Below the pieces are notes generated by a model. It ran no database searches, was not told where the DNA came from, and was given only the letters and a program-made list of their open reading frames with translations. A stretch of DNA of 49,719 nt from an uncultured Lachnospiraceae bacterium (GTDB lineage: Bacteria; Bacillota; Clostridia; Lachnospirales; Lachnospiraceae). How positions within the stretch are numbered: the stretch's first letter is position 1; every line of letters starts with the position of its first letter. This document shows positions 32,486 to 41,166 of the stretch, one piece after another. The stretch lies in the NCBI GenBank assembly GCA_910588655.1, contig CAJUPJ010000026.1, positions 1 through 49,719 on the forward strand, given 5' to 3'. The position numbers and the translations under genes are program-made.

Positions 32486-33945
32486 TATTGATATGTCCCC
32501 TCCTTATCTCCGCCAATCATATAGTTAAATGCAACTAAAGTAAACAATGCGCATATGACAAAGACAACAATACCAATTACTGATGCCATCTTATAGTTAT
32601 AGTAATCCTGTGTAAGACGGAACAGCCATGTTACAAGCAAATCCACCTCCTGCGCCTGAGAATTGGCAAGTGCCTGGTTCGTAGTGGTATATACATCCTG
32701 TGTAAGAAGATAAATTACATTGAAGTTATTAATATTCTTTACAAAGTCTGTAACAAGAGCCGGCCCTGTAATAAATAACATATAAGGCATGGTAATCTTT
32801 GCGAATATCTGGAATGGCTTTGCACCATCCATCTTAGCACTTTCAAGCTGGTCTTCTGGAATATTCATCAGTACACCAGTAGCAATTAACATCTGGTAAG
32901 GCACACCAACCCATATATTAATTAAAATAATCATTACATGTGCCCAGCCTGGTGCTGACAAGAATGGTATGTGCTCAGTTGAAACCAGCCCTATATCCTG
33001 TAAAAACCCTGTAAGATGTATGTTATTACAAATAGTATTTACAATACCATTATCTGCAAAGAAATTCCTTACAAGCAGCAGTGAAACAAACTGTGGTACT
33101 GCAATAGTAATTACAAACATCAGACGCCAGAACTTTGGAAACCTTGTCTTTGCACTGTTTAAAAGAAGTGACAAAAGTATTCCGCCAATATATGTTGTAA
33201 TTGTTGAAAAGAAAGCCCATACCAGTGTCCAGCCAAGTACACGGACAAATGAATAACCAAATGTCGCGGTAAGCCCTCCACCACCAAACAATGTTATAAA
33301 GTTGCTGAAACCTACCCATGTAAAAAGTTCAGATGGCGGCATATGCTGCTGGTCATAGTTTGTAAATGCAACAAATACAAGCAGAAGGATTGGTATAATT
33401 GTAAATACAACAACACCAAGTACAGGAAGCGTAAGCAATGTAATATGGAATTTCTCACCAATATACAGCTTTAAATCTTCCTTAAATGTATTGATATGTT
33501 CCCCGTTTTCTTCCATAAGCTGGAGCTTATATACATTTGTCATATTTTTCATCCATATAACTATGGCAACAAACCATACAACAAAGCTGAAAAGCGAGAA
33601 TAACAATATCATAAAAGAATGGTCATAATCATTAAACTCATTCTTCATTGTGTCAATATTAAAAATCATTTCTGCCTTTACAGTTCCAAGTGTACCAAAC
33701 TTTGGTACGTACTGTGAGGCAAAGAAAACTGAGAACAGGATTACTCCTGCTTCTAATGCTGTCATAATGATAGCTTTTACATACTGCTTATAGCGTACAT
33801 AACCAGCTCCCCACCACAACAGTGATAATTTTACGAAAATATCCCCCTTTGCAACTGCTGTCCCAAAACTGGAGAAAAAGCCGCCAACAGCCTTAAAAAA
33901 GCCGCTCACCGCCTCTGCAGCAGTGCTCTTTTTTTCATCCGCCAT
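32485..33945 (-). CDS. malF: Maltodextrin ABC transporter permease MalF-like
   Basis: A 486-residue permease pairing with MalG. It has an N-terminal extension with two or three extra helices (about residues 1-130), then a cytoplasmic or outer loop and six core helices beginning FTIIPILLLVFVAFTNYDQQHMPP, as in MalF. The coupling motif reads ESAKMDGAKPFQIFAKITMPYM (about 390-410). The DQQHMPPSELFTWVGFSNF segment is typical of MalF from Clostridia. GGGGTG precedes the ATG. The gene is 160 bp from malE, and the gap contains a hairpin likely to reduce read-through. Confidence 0.92.
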   Translation of the reverse strand: MADEKKSTAAEAVSGFFKAVGGFFSSFGTAVAKGDIFVKLSLLWWGAGYVRYKQYVKAIIMTALEAGVILFSVFFASQYVPKFGTLGTVKAEMIFNIDTMKNEFNDYDHSFMILLFSLFSFVVWFVAIVIWMKNMTNVYKLQLMEENGEHINTFKEDLKLYIGEKFHITLLTLPVLGVVVFTIIPILLLVFVAFTNYDQQHMPPSELFTWVGFSNFITLFGGGGLTATFGYSFVRVLGWTLVWAFFSTITTYIGGILLSLLLNSAKTRFPKFWRLMFVITIAVPQFVSLLLVRNFFADNGIVNTICNNIHLTGFLQDIGLVSTEHIPFLSAPGWAHVMIILINIWVGVPYQMLIATGVLMNIPEDQLESAKMDGAKPFQIFAKITMPYMLFITGPALVTDFVKNINNFNVIYLLTQDVYTTTNQALANSQAQEVDLLVTWLFRLTQDYYNYKMASVIGIVVFVICALFTLVAFNYMIGGDKEGTYQ

Positions 33946-33984
33946 AAATACACCCCGTCTTTCTTAATTCTGGATGCTTTCTTA

Positions 33985-34100
33985 AAACCAGCATCTGGCA
34001 GTAAAGGCAGGCATACGCGCATACGCTGCCTGCCCGCCCAGCCTTAGTTAAAAGCCCTGGTAAACCAGCCCTGCCGCTTAAAAAGCGCGGGCTTGCTTAA
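33985..34100 (-). promoter_or_regulatory. Hairpin-rich malE-malF spacer
   Basis: The spacer holds a perfect 8-bp stem GGCAGGCA/TGCCTGCC (34006-34013 with 34027-34034), a small CCAGATGCTGG stem followed by TTTT on the minus strand (33988-33998), and a third GC-rich stem near 34060-34085. Such hairpins after the binding-protein gene usually stabilise its mRNA or cause partial termination, giving more MalE than permease (known from mal operons; inferred here). Confidence 0.6.
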
Positions 34101-34105
34101 TGAGA

Positions 34106-35446
34106 TTAACTTAATGGTGCAGTTACACCATCTACAAGGTTATCAAGAGCCTTCTGGATTGCTGCATCGTCTTTTGCCTTAATCTTGCCCTTTGCAACCA
34201 TTTCACCAAATGTCTTTGTTGTATCCCAGTATTTCTGGCCTACTGACTGGATTACACCAAAATCTCCCTGTGATACTGCTGCTGCAATAGCCTTGTCAGT
34301 CTGGATAGCATCAGATGCAAGTACATTTGAGTTTGTAGGAGGCTGTTTCTTCATATCAAAATGAAGTTTCTGTGACTCTTCATTAGCTATAAATTCTGCA
34401 AGAAGCACAGCCCATCCTGAATTCTTTGAATATGCATTTACAGCTTCAAATTTATAACCATATGCAGGAGCCATCTGTATCTGCTTACCACCAAGAGTAT
34501 ATGTTGGAAGCTTTGTTGCAGCATATCCGTCTCCCCATACTTTTTCAGCATTGCTACTGTCCCATGCACCAGAAATTACTGCACAGAGGTCACCAGATGC
34601 AATTGTATTTGAAATCTGGTCATCAGCTATAGGAATAAAAGCTGAATTAGAAGTAATATCAAGCATTGACTTAACTACATCAACACCACTTATTCCGTCA
34701 GCACTTGTTCCGTTCCAGTCCATTGTTGTAGTACCATCCTCGTTAAGACCAGTTGTAAAACCTGCGCCATAGAAGAATGATGCATTATACCAGCCCGAAT
34801 TTAATGTCATTCCGACTTTCTTCTTTGCTTTTGCTGCTGCTGCAAGAAGTGCATCCCATGTCTTTGCATCTTCTTCTGAAATAACAGAAGAATCATAGTA
34901 TAAGAAATAAGTGTTAGCCCCGCCTGTAGGGAAACCATACATTTTGCCATCAAGTGTTGCTGCCTCAATAGAATCAGGGGCATTAGCACTCTTTACATCA
35001 TCAAGTGTCTTTCCTGCCTTTGTGAGTACCTCACCGACATCATCAATAGCAGCAAGTGCGCCTGCCCTTACAAGGTCTGCAAGCTGGTCACTTGCATATG
35101 AATAAACATCTGCTGCTGCTTCAATATCTGTTAATACAGTATCTTTTGCAGTTAACTCCGACTCAACACCTATCTCGATATTAAACTTCTGGTCTGGATA
35201 AGCCTTTTCAAAGTTAGAAACTACCTGCTGTAAATAGTCCTGGTCTTCCTCTGCACCCCAGAGCCTTAAATCAACAGTTTCAGAAGAACCGCCTCCTGCA
35301 CCACCAGAACTGTCACTTCCACCGTTTGCTTCACTGTTTGCTCCCGATGACGGTTTACTGTCATCCCCTGAACTGTCACCGCATCCAGTTGCCATTGTTG
35401 CTACCATTGTTGCACAAAGCAACATACTTATGAGTTTTTTTCTCAT
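34106..35446 (-). CDS. malE: Maltose/maltodextrin-binding lipoprotein MalE-like
   Basis: A 446-residue family 1 extracellular solute-binding protein. It has a lipoprotein signal ending at C22 (VATMATGC), a flexible G/S-rich linker (about 24-58), then the bilobed sugar-binding domain starting VDLRLWGAEEDQDYLQQVVSNFEKAYPDQKFNIEIGVESE. Typical segments are YGFPTGGANTYFLYYDSS and LCAVISGAWDSSNAEKVWGDGYAATKLPTYTLGGKQIQMA. AAGGAGG precedes the ATG. It is the first gene of malEFG. Promoter and two AraC-type half-sites lie in the gap to the AraC gene. Confidence 0.93.
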   Translation of the reverse strand: MRKKLISMLLCATMVATMATGCGDSSGDDSKPSSGANSEANGGSDSSGGAGGGSSETVDLRLWGAEEDQDYLQQVVSNFEKAYPDQKFNIEIGVESELTAKDTVLTDIEAAADVYSYASDQLADLVRAGALAAIDDVGEVLTKAGKTLDDVKSANAPDSIEAATLDGKMYGFPTGGANTYFLYYDSSVISEEDAKTWDALLAAAAKAKKKVGMTLNSGWYNASFFYGAGFTTGLNEDGTTTMDWNGTSADGISGVDVVKSMLDITSNSAFIPIADDQISNTIASGDLCAVISGAWDSSNAEKVWGDGYAATKLPTYTLGGKQIQMAPAYGYKFEAVNAYSKNSGWAVLLAEFIANEESQKLHFDMKKQPPTNSNVLASDAIQTDKAIAAAVSQGDFGVIQSVGQKYWDTTKTFGEMVAKGKIKAKDDAAIQKALDNLVDGVTAPLS

Positions 35447-35536
35447 TCCCTTTTCCTCCTTATAATCATTTTATAACCATTGCTGGTTAGTTATTTTGTA
35501 CAATTCTTAGCGGCGTCCACCGCTTTTCATGTGCAT

Positions 35537-35593
35537 ATTATACCATTATACATTTAATTACAGTTTGCATTTTCAACCACATATTTTGCATTT
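35537..35593 (-). promoter_or_regulatory. malE promoter with tandem AraC-type sites
   Basis: On the minus strand two identical 9-mers AAATGCAAA (35585-35593 and 35564-35572) begin exactly 21 bp apart, two turns of the helix. The downstream one overlaps or abuts the -35 position of TATAAT boxes at 35545-35550 and 35537-35542. No good -35 hexamer is present, as expected for an activator-dependent promoter. Confidence 0.7.
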
Positions 35594-35639
35594 CCGGCTA
35601 TATAATGTACAAAATGCCCATATAAATGTTATATCAATA

Positions 35640-36590
35640 TTACCATCCTTCTTCTGAATGTATCTCAAATTTCATTATCTGTTGTTCAAAATTTGCTGGG
35701 TCTTTTCTCCATTCGTATGGTGAACAGCCGGTTACCTGCTTAAAATTACGGTTAAATGTAGAAAGTGTTGAGAAGCCACACCTGAAAGCAATATCAGACA
35801 CCAACGCATCTGTTTTCCTAAGCATTTCACATGCATTCTGTATACGTACAAGATTAATATACTCTAAAGGCCCCATATTTATACAAGAAGAAAAGAGCCT
35901 GCGGAAATGGGTTTCACTTATATGGCAGTGTCCTGCAAGTTCTTCAATGCGTATTGTCTCCATATAGTGTTCCCCTATGTAATCCAGGGCATCTGAAACC
36001 AGGAGATTATTCTTTCCATCCTGTGCAGGCTGGCTGGTATCTGCATAGTTATCCCCATTATTTTTTCTGGCAACTTCTGCCAGAAATGAAATTAAAACGC
36101 CCTTTGCCTCTTCTAAATAAAATTCCTTCCTCCCTCTTATAATATCAAGCATATTACGTATTTTACCTGCAAGCACTGGATAATCCCTTGCATCAAGAAA
36201 AAGCCCTTTTGAATTAATCTTGCTTATAATACCTTTAACCCTTTTGTCATTAATGCCCGGTGGATAAAGCTCCCTGAGGATTTCCTCCACATCAACAAAA
36301 AGATATTCCCATCTGCTGGAAGTACCTGGGTCACTTATAGTTGTATGCGGACAGTTTTGTGGTATAACCGAAAACTGGTTTCCTGAAAACTGGTAGTCAT
36401 CTTCCCCAACAGTCAGTATTCCACTGCCACTGTAGCAATATCCTATTTCCATACAATTATGAAAGTGTAAATAATCTATCCCCACACCATAAGTCCTTAT
36501 CCACTCCCTGCCCAGAAGAGCTAAAATAGGAATTCCAGATGGCATTTTATAATACCTGAACTCTATTTTAGACTTTCTTGCCTTTCCCAT
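35640..36590 (-). CDS. AraC family regulator of the maltodextrin locus
   Basis: A 316-residue regulator. The N-terminal half is a cupin-like sugar-sensing domain (about 15-155: YLHFHNCMEIGYCYSGSGILTVGEDDYQFSGNQFSVIPQNCPHTT). The C-terminal 100 residues hold two helix-turn-helix motifs: IRIEELAGHCHISETHFRRLFSSCINMGPLEYINLVRIQNACEML, then VSDIAFRCGFSTLSTFNRNFKQVTGCSPYEWR. The ATG at 36590 was chosen because GGGGAAAA lies 9 bp upstream, against 15 extra codons with no site. It lies directly upstream of malE, whose promoter has tandem repeats of the right spacing, so it is the likely activator. Its own promoter carries a LacI-type operator. Confidence 0.88.
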   Translation of the reverse strand: MGKARKSKIEFRYYKMPSGIPILALLGREWIRTYGVGIDYLHFHNCMEIGYCYSGSGILTVGEDDYQFSGNQFSVIPQNCPHTTISDPGTSSRWEYLFVDVEEILRELYPPGINDKRVKGIISKINSKGLFLDARDYPVLAGKIRNMLDIIRGRKEFYLEEAKGVLISFLAEVARKNNGDNYADTSQPAQDGKNNLLVSDALDYIGEHYMETIRIEELAGHCHISETHFRRLFSSCINMGPLEYINLVRIQNACEMLRKTDALVSDIAFRCGFSTLSTFNRNFKQVTGCSPYEWRKDPANFEQQIMKFEIHSEEGW

Positions 36591-36616
36591 AGATGTTTTC
36601 CCCTTCCTGCTAATGG

Positions 36617-36670
36617 TGCGCAATCGGTTGTTCATAAGTATAATTATACAGTTTTTTTGTATAAAGTCAA
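36617..36670 (-). promoter_or_regulatory. Promoter and LacI-type operator of the AraC gene
   Basis: On the minus strand TTGACT (36665-36670) is 16 bp from a perfect TATAAT (36643-36648). GAACAACCGATTGCGCA (36617-36633) lies just downstream and differs by only two transitions (G to A, A to G) from the operator at 30661-30676, which has the same position relative to its promoter. Confidence 0.75.
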
Positions 36671-36691
36671 TAATTTTTATTAAAAAAGTAG

Positions 36692-37024
36692 GATAATTTC
36701 TAGTTATCTTGTGTTTGTGGCAAATTGCAGGCGGACGGCATCTGACACATGAAACCTGTTACCATAAATCAATAAGACATAAAATAACAAGATAACTATA
36801 AATGGGGTGGTGAGGAATTATTCTGCCAGCCACTTCCGCCCGTCTGAATAAAATACCACACAACATAATTTCCAGTTATACTGCCCAGCCTGCTTGTTTA
36901 TGTTTTTTCTGGCTTTATGTGCCGTTGCGTGGGCTGACGTAGCGGGAGCGTGCCCTGTCATGGAATAATATTTAGCTGGATATGGAAACCCTGCGTCAGC
37001 CACAAACACAAGATAACTGGAAAA
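36692..37024. repeat. Nested palindromic element, compact copy (D)
   Basis: 333 bp from GATAATTTCTAGTTAT (36692-36707) to ATAACTGGAAAA (37013-37024). The left part is short (36708-36786). The linker ATAACTATAAATGGGG...GAATTATTCTGCCAGCCACTT...CCCGTCTGAAT...ATAATTTCCAGTTAT (about 36789-36886) is the most compact of the three. The right part holds the core CCGTTGCGT/ACGTAGCGG (36922-36945), then GTGCCCTGTCATGGAATAATATTTAGCTGG and AACCCTGCGTC. No gene. Confidence 0.82.
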
Positions 37025-37093
37025 AAACAGAACATATAGATTTAAGTTTCTATATGCTCTGATGCTGTTACTATATTTAATTTATATGGCTAA

Positions 37094-37957
37094 TTATGCC
37101 AACTGCATGACCTCAGCTTCAAGTTCCTTTAATTCTTCAAATGACAAAGAAGATACACAATCCGCAATTTCTTCAAGTGTCATTTTCCCATTTCTTATCA
37201 TTTGTTTTGCCGTTTTTCTTTCCGTTTCTTTTTCAATGTCTTTCGCATAAGTTCTCATAATTTGTTCGTCATCAAATAAACTCATCATAATAGTTACTAC
37301 CTCCACTTCCTTGCTGCTTAAATACTGTTTTAATATATTCCTGTCCTTGCAAATACGGATTGTTTCTGTAACTGCCTGTTTTGTCATTCCATGCTCTTTT
37401 ATCTGCTCATTAAAAACTTTACAAAAAACAATGTACTCATTGATTATATTGTCCTTACCGCTCTCATATATTACTTTGGCTTTTATCTCAATATCAATAT
37501 CTGCACCACCAAAAAACTCTTGTGATAAAGATATTGTATCTGGTTTTCTGCCTTTGTTGCCTGTGTATATCACATACAATTCAGGCTTTGGCATTTTTAC
37601 TTTCTTGCTCTTATACAGGCTCTGGCTGGTTCGTTCAAAATATTCATGGTAACTCTGTGCTAAATACAACAGTATTCTGATTAAAATATTTACTGTCCAG
37701 CTGGATTGTGCTTCCAAAAGCAAAAGTAACCTGTTATTACCTGCCATTATGCCCAAATCATTATATAAATTATCCGTCAGGACATTGTCTATAGTTACAA
37801 TATCCAATGTGTCCTCTGTTGCATCCGCATCCTCTGGATGTAATGTTTTATATAGTTCCAATAAATTCTTTTTATCCTGGAAAAGGTCTAAAAACACACT
37901 GTTTTTTGCAGTACGCTTTGCCTTAACTTCCTGCCTCTGCTTTGTATCGTCTATCAC
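37094..37957 (-). CDS. Rpn-like PD-(D/E)XK nuclease / putative transposase
   Basis: A 287-residue member of the Rpn/PDDEXK_2 group, nucleases that promote RecA-independent recombination and are often annotated as transposases. The catalytic core is visible as D67 in YNDLGIMAGN and E82-x-Q84 in LLLLLEAQSSWTVNILIRILLYLAQSYHEYF. Then come PKPELYVIYTGNKG and a C-terminal helical region (VVTIMMSLFDDEQIMRTYAKDIEKETERKTAKQMIRNGKMTLEEIADCVSSLSFEEL) typical of the group. The start is a GTG behind AGGGTGA. Repeat element D lies 70 bp downstream and a fragment of the same family lies about 110 bp upstream, so it is bracketed by the repeats. Confidence 0.82.
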   Translation of the reverse strand: MIDDTKQRQEVKAKRTAKNSVFLDLFQDKKNLLELYKTLHPEDADATEDTLDIVTIDNVLTDNLYNDLGIMAGNNRLLLLLEAQSSWTVNILIRILLYLAQSYHEYFERTSQSLYKSKKVKMPKPELYVIYTGNKGRKPDTISLSQEFFGGADIDIEIKAKVIYESGKDNIINEYIVFCKVFNEQIKEHGMTKQAVTETIRICKDRNILKQYLSSKEVEVVTIMMSLFDDEQIMRTYAKDIEKETERKTAKQMIRNGKMTLEEIADCVSSLSFEELKELEAEVMQLA

Positions 37958-38287
37958 CTTATCACCCTGGTTTCTATAAATCTATGGCACAAGATATTAT
38001 GCATCCTGCTACTATGATAGTTTAATTATACAAAAAAATATCTGGTATTGTAATAAAATATAAAATAATAAGATAACTATAAATGGATAAATGTAATTAT
38101 TCCGCTAACCACTTATTAAGTAATGTAATAATTTATCTTGTGTAAATATTGATACAAAAACGGTATTCAATAGCTTATACTTATTTGTGGATAACTTTCC
38201 TCATACGCCAGCATATTTTCCTTATATTCCATAATTTTTCTCCTGGCAATCCAAAATAAATAAAATTGTAGGGATTGATAAAATTTA
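37958..38287. repeat. Gap with a fragment of the palindromic element family (E)
   Basis: The 330-bp gap holds a linker fragment at about 38069-38140: AAGATAACTATAAATGG, then GTAATTATTCCGCTAACCACTT, matching the linkers of copies C and D, and a worn TAATTTATCTTGTGT like the left end of copy D. The rest is AT-rich and contains no gene I can support. Confidence 0.6.
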
Positions 38288-38737
38288 CTAAATAATAAAA
38301 TTAACTATTCCATATACCAAATGACATATTGTAAAAACTGAGATTGGAATAACCGCTATTATATTCTTTCTGCCAATAGCAAAGCATAAAAATGCCAGAC
38401 ATGGCGGAAGCGTCAGTCCCAATATGACAACCGCATTAGTAGTGCCCATATAATAGAATACCCAGCTTGCAAAATATAGCAGGCAACTAACAATTACGGT
38501 AATTATAAACCGTGAATGTTTAAGCTTTTTCCGTTCCTGGTTTACAAATATGCATAAAGAAATAAGCATCAGCACCTGGCATATAGAAGCCAGTGTATCA
38601 AGTGCCCCGATAACAGAATCTGCCCTCAATATATCATTTGGCGCAGGAATTACAAACCAGATAAAATTAGGTATCATAATAATTAAGAATAGCAACGCAC
38701 CCCAGATATCAAATCCTATTTTATATTTTTTTAACAT
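38288..38737 (-). CDS. Unknown four- or five-helix membrane protein
   Basis: A 149-residue membrane protein with hydrophobic stretches at about 10-30 (WGALLFLIIMIPNFIWFVIP), 45-65, 78-100, 102-120 and 125-149. The start at 38737 is favoured by GAGAGG 7 bp upstream. The APNDIL and NQERKKLKHSRF segments are polar loops. I recognise the general type (small conserved clostridial membrane proteins) but no function. It is downstream of malQ by about 60 bp and could be on the same message. Confidence 0.65.
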   Translation of the reverse strand: MLKKYKIGFDIWGALLFLIIMIPNFIWFVIPAPNDILRADSVIGALDTLASICQVLMLISLCIFVNQERKKLKHSRFIITVIVSCLLYFASWVFYYMGTTNAVVILGLTLPPCLAFLCFAIGRKNIIAVIPISVFTICHLVYGIVNFII

Positions 38738-38798
38738 CAGGCTTCCTCTCAAACCTTAATATATTGTTCACGTGATTCCTTAATTTCAAACCAGCCAG

Positions 38799-40373
38799 TT
38801 AATGCTTCTTCTTGTTTTTCTGTCCTCTTATGCCCTTTGTATGCTTTCTGTTTTCCTTTGCTTCCAGTTCTTTATATGTTTCTTTAGGAAGCCTGTTATA
38901 AAGGTTTGCCATATCAAAGAGCTTCTCTGCCTCCATTTGTGCAAATTCACCCTTTTTAAGCCTCCATCTCCAGTTCTGCCCTATTGTTGAAGGCAGGTTC
39001 ATCCTTGCAGAATTATCTTTAAAAAGGATATCCTGCATCTGGAGGACTGCTGTATCTGCAACACTGCCATATGCAAGTTTTATTATATTTAATGCAAGCT
39101 CTTCCCTGTCCCTGCTGCCTGTATAAGTCTTAATATAATTATAACCTTTGCCGCCAAGTGTCCTAAGATACCCTGACAGGGTTTCATTGTCATGTGTGCC
39201 TGTATATACAACACAGTTTTTATCATAGTTATGTGGAAGGTATTCATTAGTACAGCTTCCATCAAATGCAAATTCCAGCACTTTCATTCCTGGATAACCT
39301 GTTTCACTAAGGAGCTTCTTTGCCTCTGGCATTGCAACTCCAAGGTCTTCAGCAATAATCTGCGCATCCCCTATTGCCTCATCAATGGCATCTGTAAGCT
39401 TACGCCCAGGCCCAAGCCTGTATTCACCTTCTGCTGGCACTCCATCAGCAGGTATAGCATAATATTTTGCCATTCCAATAAAATGGTCAATCCTTATTAC
39501 ATCATACATTCCTGCTGCTGACTTCATTCTCCTTTTCCACCACTTAAAGCCGTCCTTCTCCATAACATCCCAGTTATAAAGAGGATTGCCCCACTTCTGG
39601 CCATAACCTGAGAAAATATCAGGAGGGCATCCTGCTACATCTACAGGTTTTAAATCCGCACCAAGCTGGTACTGTGCCGGGTTTGCCCATACATCTGAAC
39701 TGTCAAGTGCTACATATATAGGAATATCCCCTATTATTTTTATGCCATTACTATTAACAAATTTTTTTAACTTCTTCCACTGGCTATAGAACTTAAACTG
39801 TACATATTTCCAAAAACCTGTCTGTTCTTTAAGCATTTCAGAATATTTCTGTATTGCATCCGGCTTTCTTGTCTTGATATCTTCATCCCATAAAAGCCAT
39901 TCTTTCTGCCCAAAATGCTCCTTGCATGACATAAATAATGCATAATCCTCAATCCATTCCTGGTTTTCTGATATAAACGCACTATACTCTGCACTTTCAC
40001 ACTCTTTTGTTTTAGAAAATGCCTCTTTAAGCACTTTAAACCTGTTTTCATATATCTTGCTGTAATCTATATCATCTTCTGACTGCCCCCAGTCTGTTGC
40101 TGCCAGGCTCTCTTTATCAAGAAGCCCCTCTTCTGCAAGCATATCCAGGTCTATAAAATATGGATTGCCCGCAAATGTTGAAAATGACTGGTATGGGCTG
40201 TCCCCATAACTTGTAGGGCCTATTGGCAGTACCTGCCAGTATGTCTGTCCTGCTCTTTTTAATTTTTTAGTAAATTCATAAGCTGCCCTGCCAAATGTCC
40301 CTATGCCATATGGTGAAGGCAGGCTGCTTATAGGAAGCAGTATTCCTGCACCCCTTTTTAACCTTCTGTCCAT
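38799..40373 (-). CDS. malQ: 4-alpha-glucanotransferase (amylomaltase)
   Basis: It transfers alpha-1,4-glucan segments between maltooligosaccharides, releasing glucose and making chains usable by phosphorylase. The 524-residue GH77 enzyme begins RGAGILLPISSLPSPYGIGTFG, then YWQVLPIGPTSYGDSPYQSFSTFAGNPYFIDLD, IIGDIPIYVALDSSDVWANP, YDVIRIDHFIGM with the catalytic nucleophile aspartate, AEDLGV with the acid/base glutamate, and VVYTGTHDNETLSGY. A lysine-rich tail (KENRKHTKGIRGQKNKKKH) is slightly unusual. It is 50 bp downstream of a YoaK-like gene rather than in malEFG. Confidence 0.95.
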   Translation of the reverse strand: MDRRLKRGAGILLPISSLPSPYGIGTFGRAAYEFTKKLKRAGQTYWQVLPIGPTSYGDSPYQSFSTFAGNPYFIDLDMLAEEGLLDKESLAATDWGQSEDDIDYSKIYENRFKVLKEAFSKTKECESAEYSAFISENQEWIEDYALFMSCKEHFGQKEWLLWDEDIKTRKPDAIQKYSEMLKEQTGFWKYVQFKFYSQWKKLKKFVNSNGIKIIGDIPIYVALDSSDVWANPAQYQLGADLKPVDVAGCPPDIFSGYGQKWGNPLYNWDVMEKDGFKWWKRRMKSAAGMYDVIRIDHFIGMAKYYAIPADGVPAEGEYRLGPGRKLTDAIDEAIGDAQIIAEDLGVAMPEAKKLLSETGYPGMKVLEFAFDGSCTNEYLPHNYDKNCVVYTGTHDNETLSGYLRTLGGKGYNYIKTYTGSRDREELALNIIKLAYGSVADTAVLQMQDILFKDNSARMNLPSTIGQNWRWRLKKGEFAQMEAEKLFDMANLYNRLPKETYKELEAKENRKHTKGIRGQKNKKKH

Positions 40374-40423
40374 TAATTTTCTCCTCTCATAATAACATGC
40401 AACACCATTATGGCATTGCTATT

Positions 40424-41131
40424 CTAACTTCTGCCTGTTGCAATTACCCTTCTTGCAACAGCAATTTCTTTCTTTATTATTTTTAAAAACCCATTTTCCA
40501 TTAAAATGAACAACATACCTGTAAATAACGGGATAAGGCAGAATATTACACCCTTCATTGCAAAGTGCCTGTAGGCATAATATGAAAATATAACACCAGC
40601 ATGGTATGACAAAAGAACCCCGCCAAAGAATTTTGTCTTTTTAAGATATTCCCTGTCCTTGCTGCATCTGTACTCTACATATGATGTTGTAAACTGCCTT
40701 AAATTATTAGTAGAAAATATAGAAGAACTTGCAAAACCATCCACACCTGGAAAAGAATTCCACTGCATTGATGTCATAAAAAATACAGGGTATAGTGCTA
40801 TAATTGTATTTATCCTTTTTGTAAAAAAATACAAAAGTATTATCATGGATATTTCTACAAATATACAAAGCATTTTTACATTGATATGCGTATATTTAGC
40901 AACTAGTACCGGGACAGACAGCCCCACCATATAAACCAAAACTGCTATAAGACGCAGGCACAGTTCCATCCAGTTACTCCCTGTTATACATAATGCAATA
41001 TTTATAAGATTGGCTGTCTGGGCAGATGCAAGGAAATCTGCATGGTTTAATATTGCATATGCTGCAATAAATCCTCCTGCCACACACATTGAATACTGTG
41101 TACAATATGCAAGTTTATTACTTTCCTTCAT
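40424..41131 (-). CDS. YoaK/DUF1275 family membrane protein
   Basis: A 235-residue membrane protein with about six helices. The family pattern is AGGFIAAYAIL (about 18-28) followed by AQTANLINIALCI, then the central FFMTSMQWNSFPGVDGFASSSIFSTNNLRQFTTSYVEY (about 118-155). The family is widespread and of unknown function, probably transporters. It starts 35 bp after the minus-strand chemoreceptor gene and precedes malQ by 50 bp. Confidence 0.82.
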   Translation of the reverse strand: MKESNKLAYCTQYSMCVAGGFIAAYAILNHADFLASAQTANLINIALCITGSNWMELCLRLIAVLVYMVGLSVPVLVAKYTHINVKMLCIFVEISMIILLYFFTKRINTIIALYPVFFMTSMQWNSFPGVDGFASSSIFSTNNLRQFTTSYVEYRCSKDREYLKKTKFFGGVLLSYHAGVIFSYYAYRHFAMKGVIFCLIPLFTGMLFILMENGFLKIIKKEIAVARRVIATGRS

Positions 41132-41166
41132 TTCTTAAAGCCACCTTCTGGATTATTATAACTGTT

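Noticed and set aside
40395..40430. Palindrome GCAACACCA...TGGCATTGC before malQ as a third operator
   Set aside because: The arms mismatch at two positions and the motif lacks the CGGTTG centre of the other two operators.
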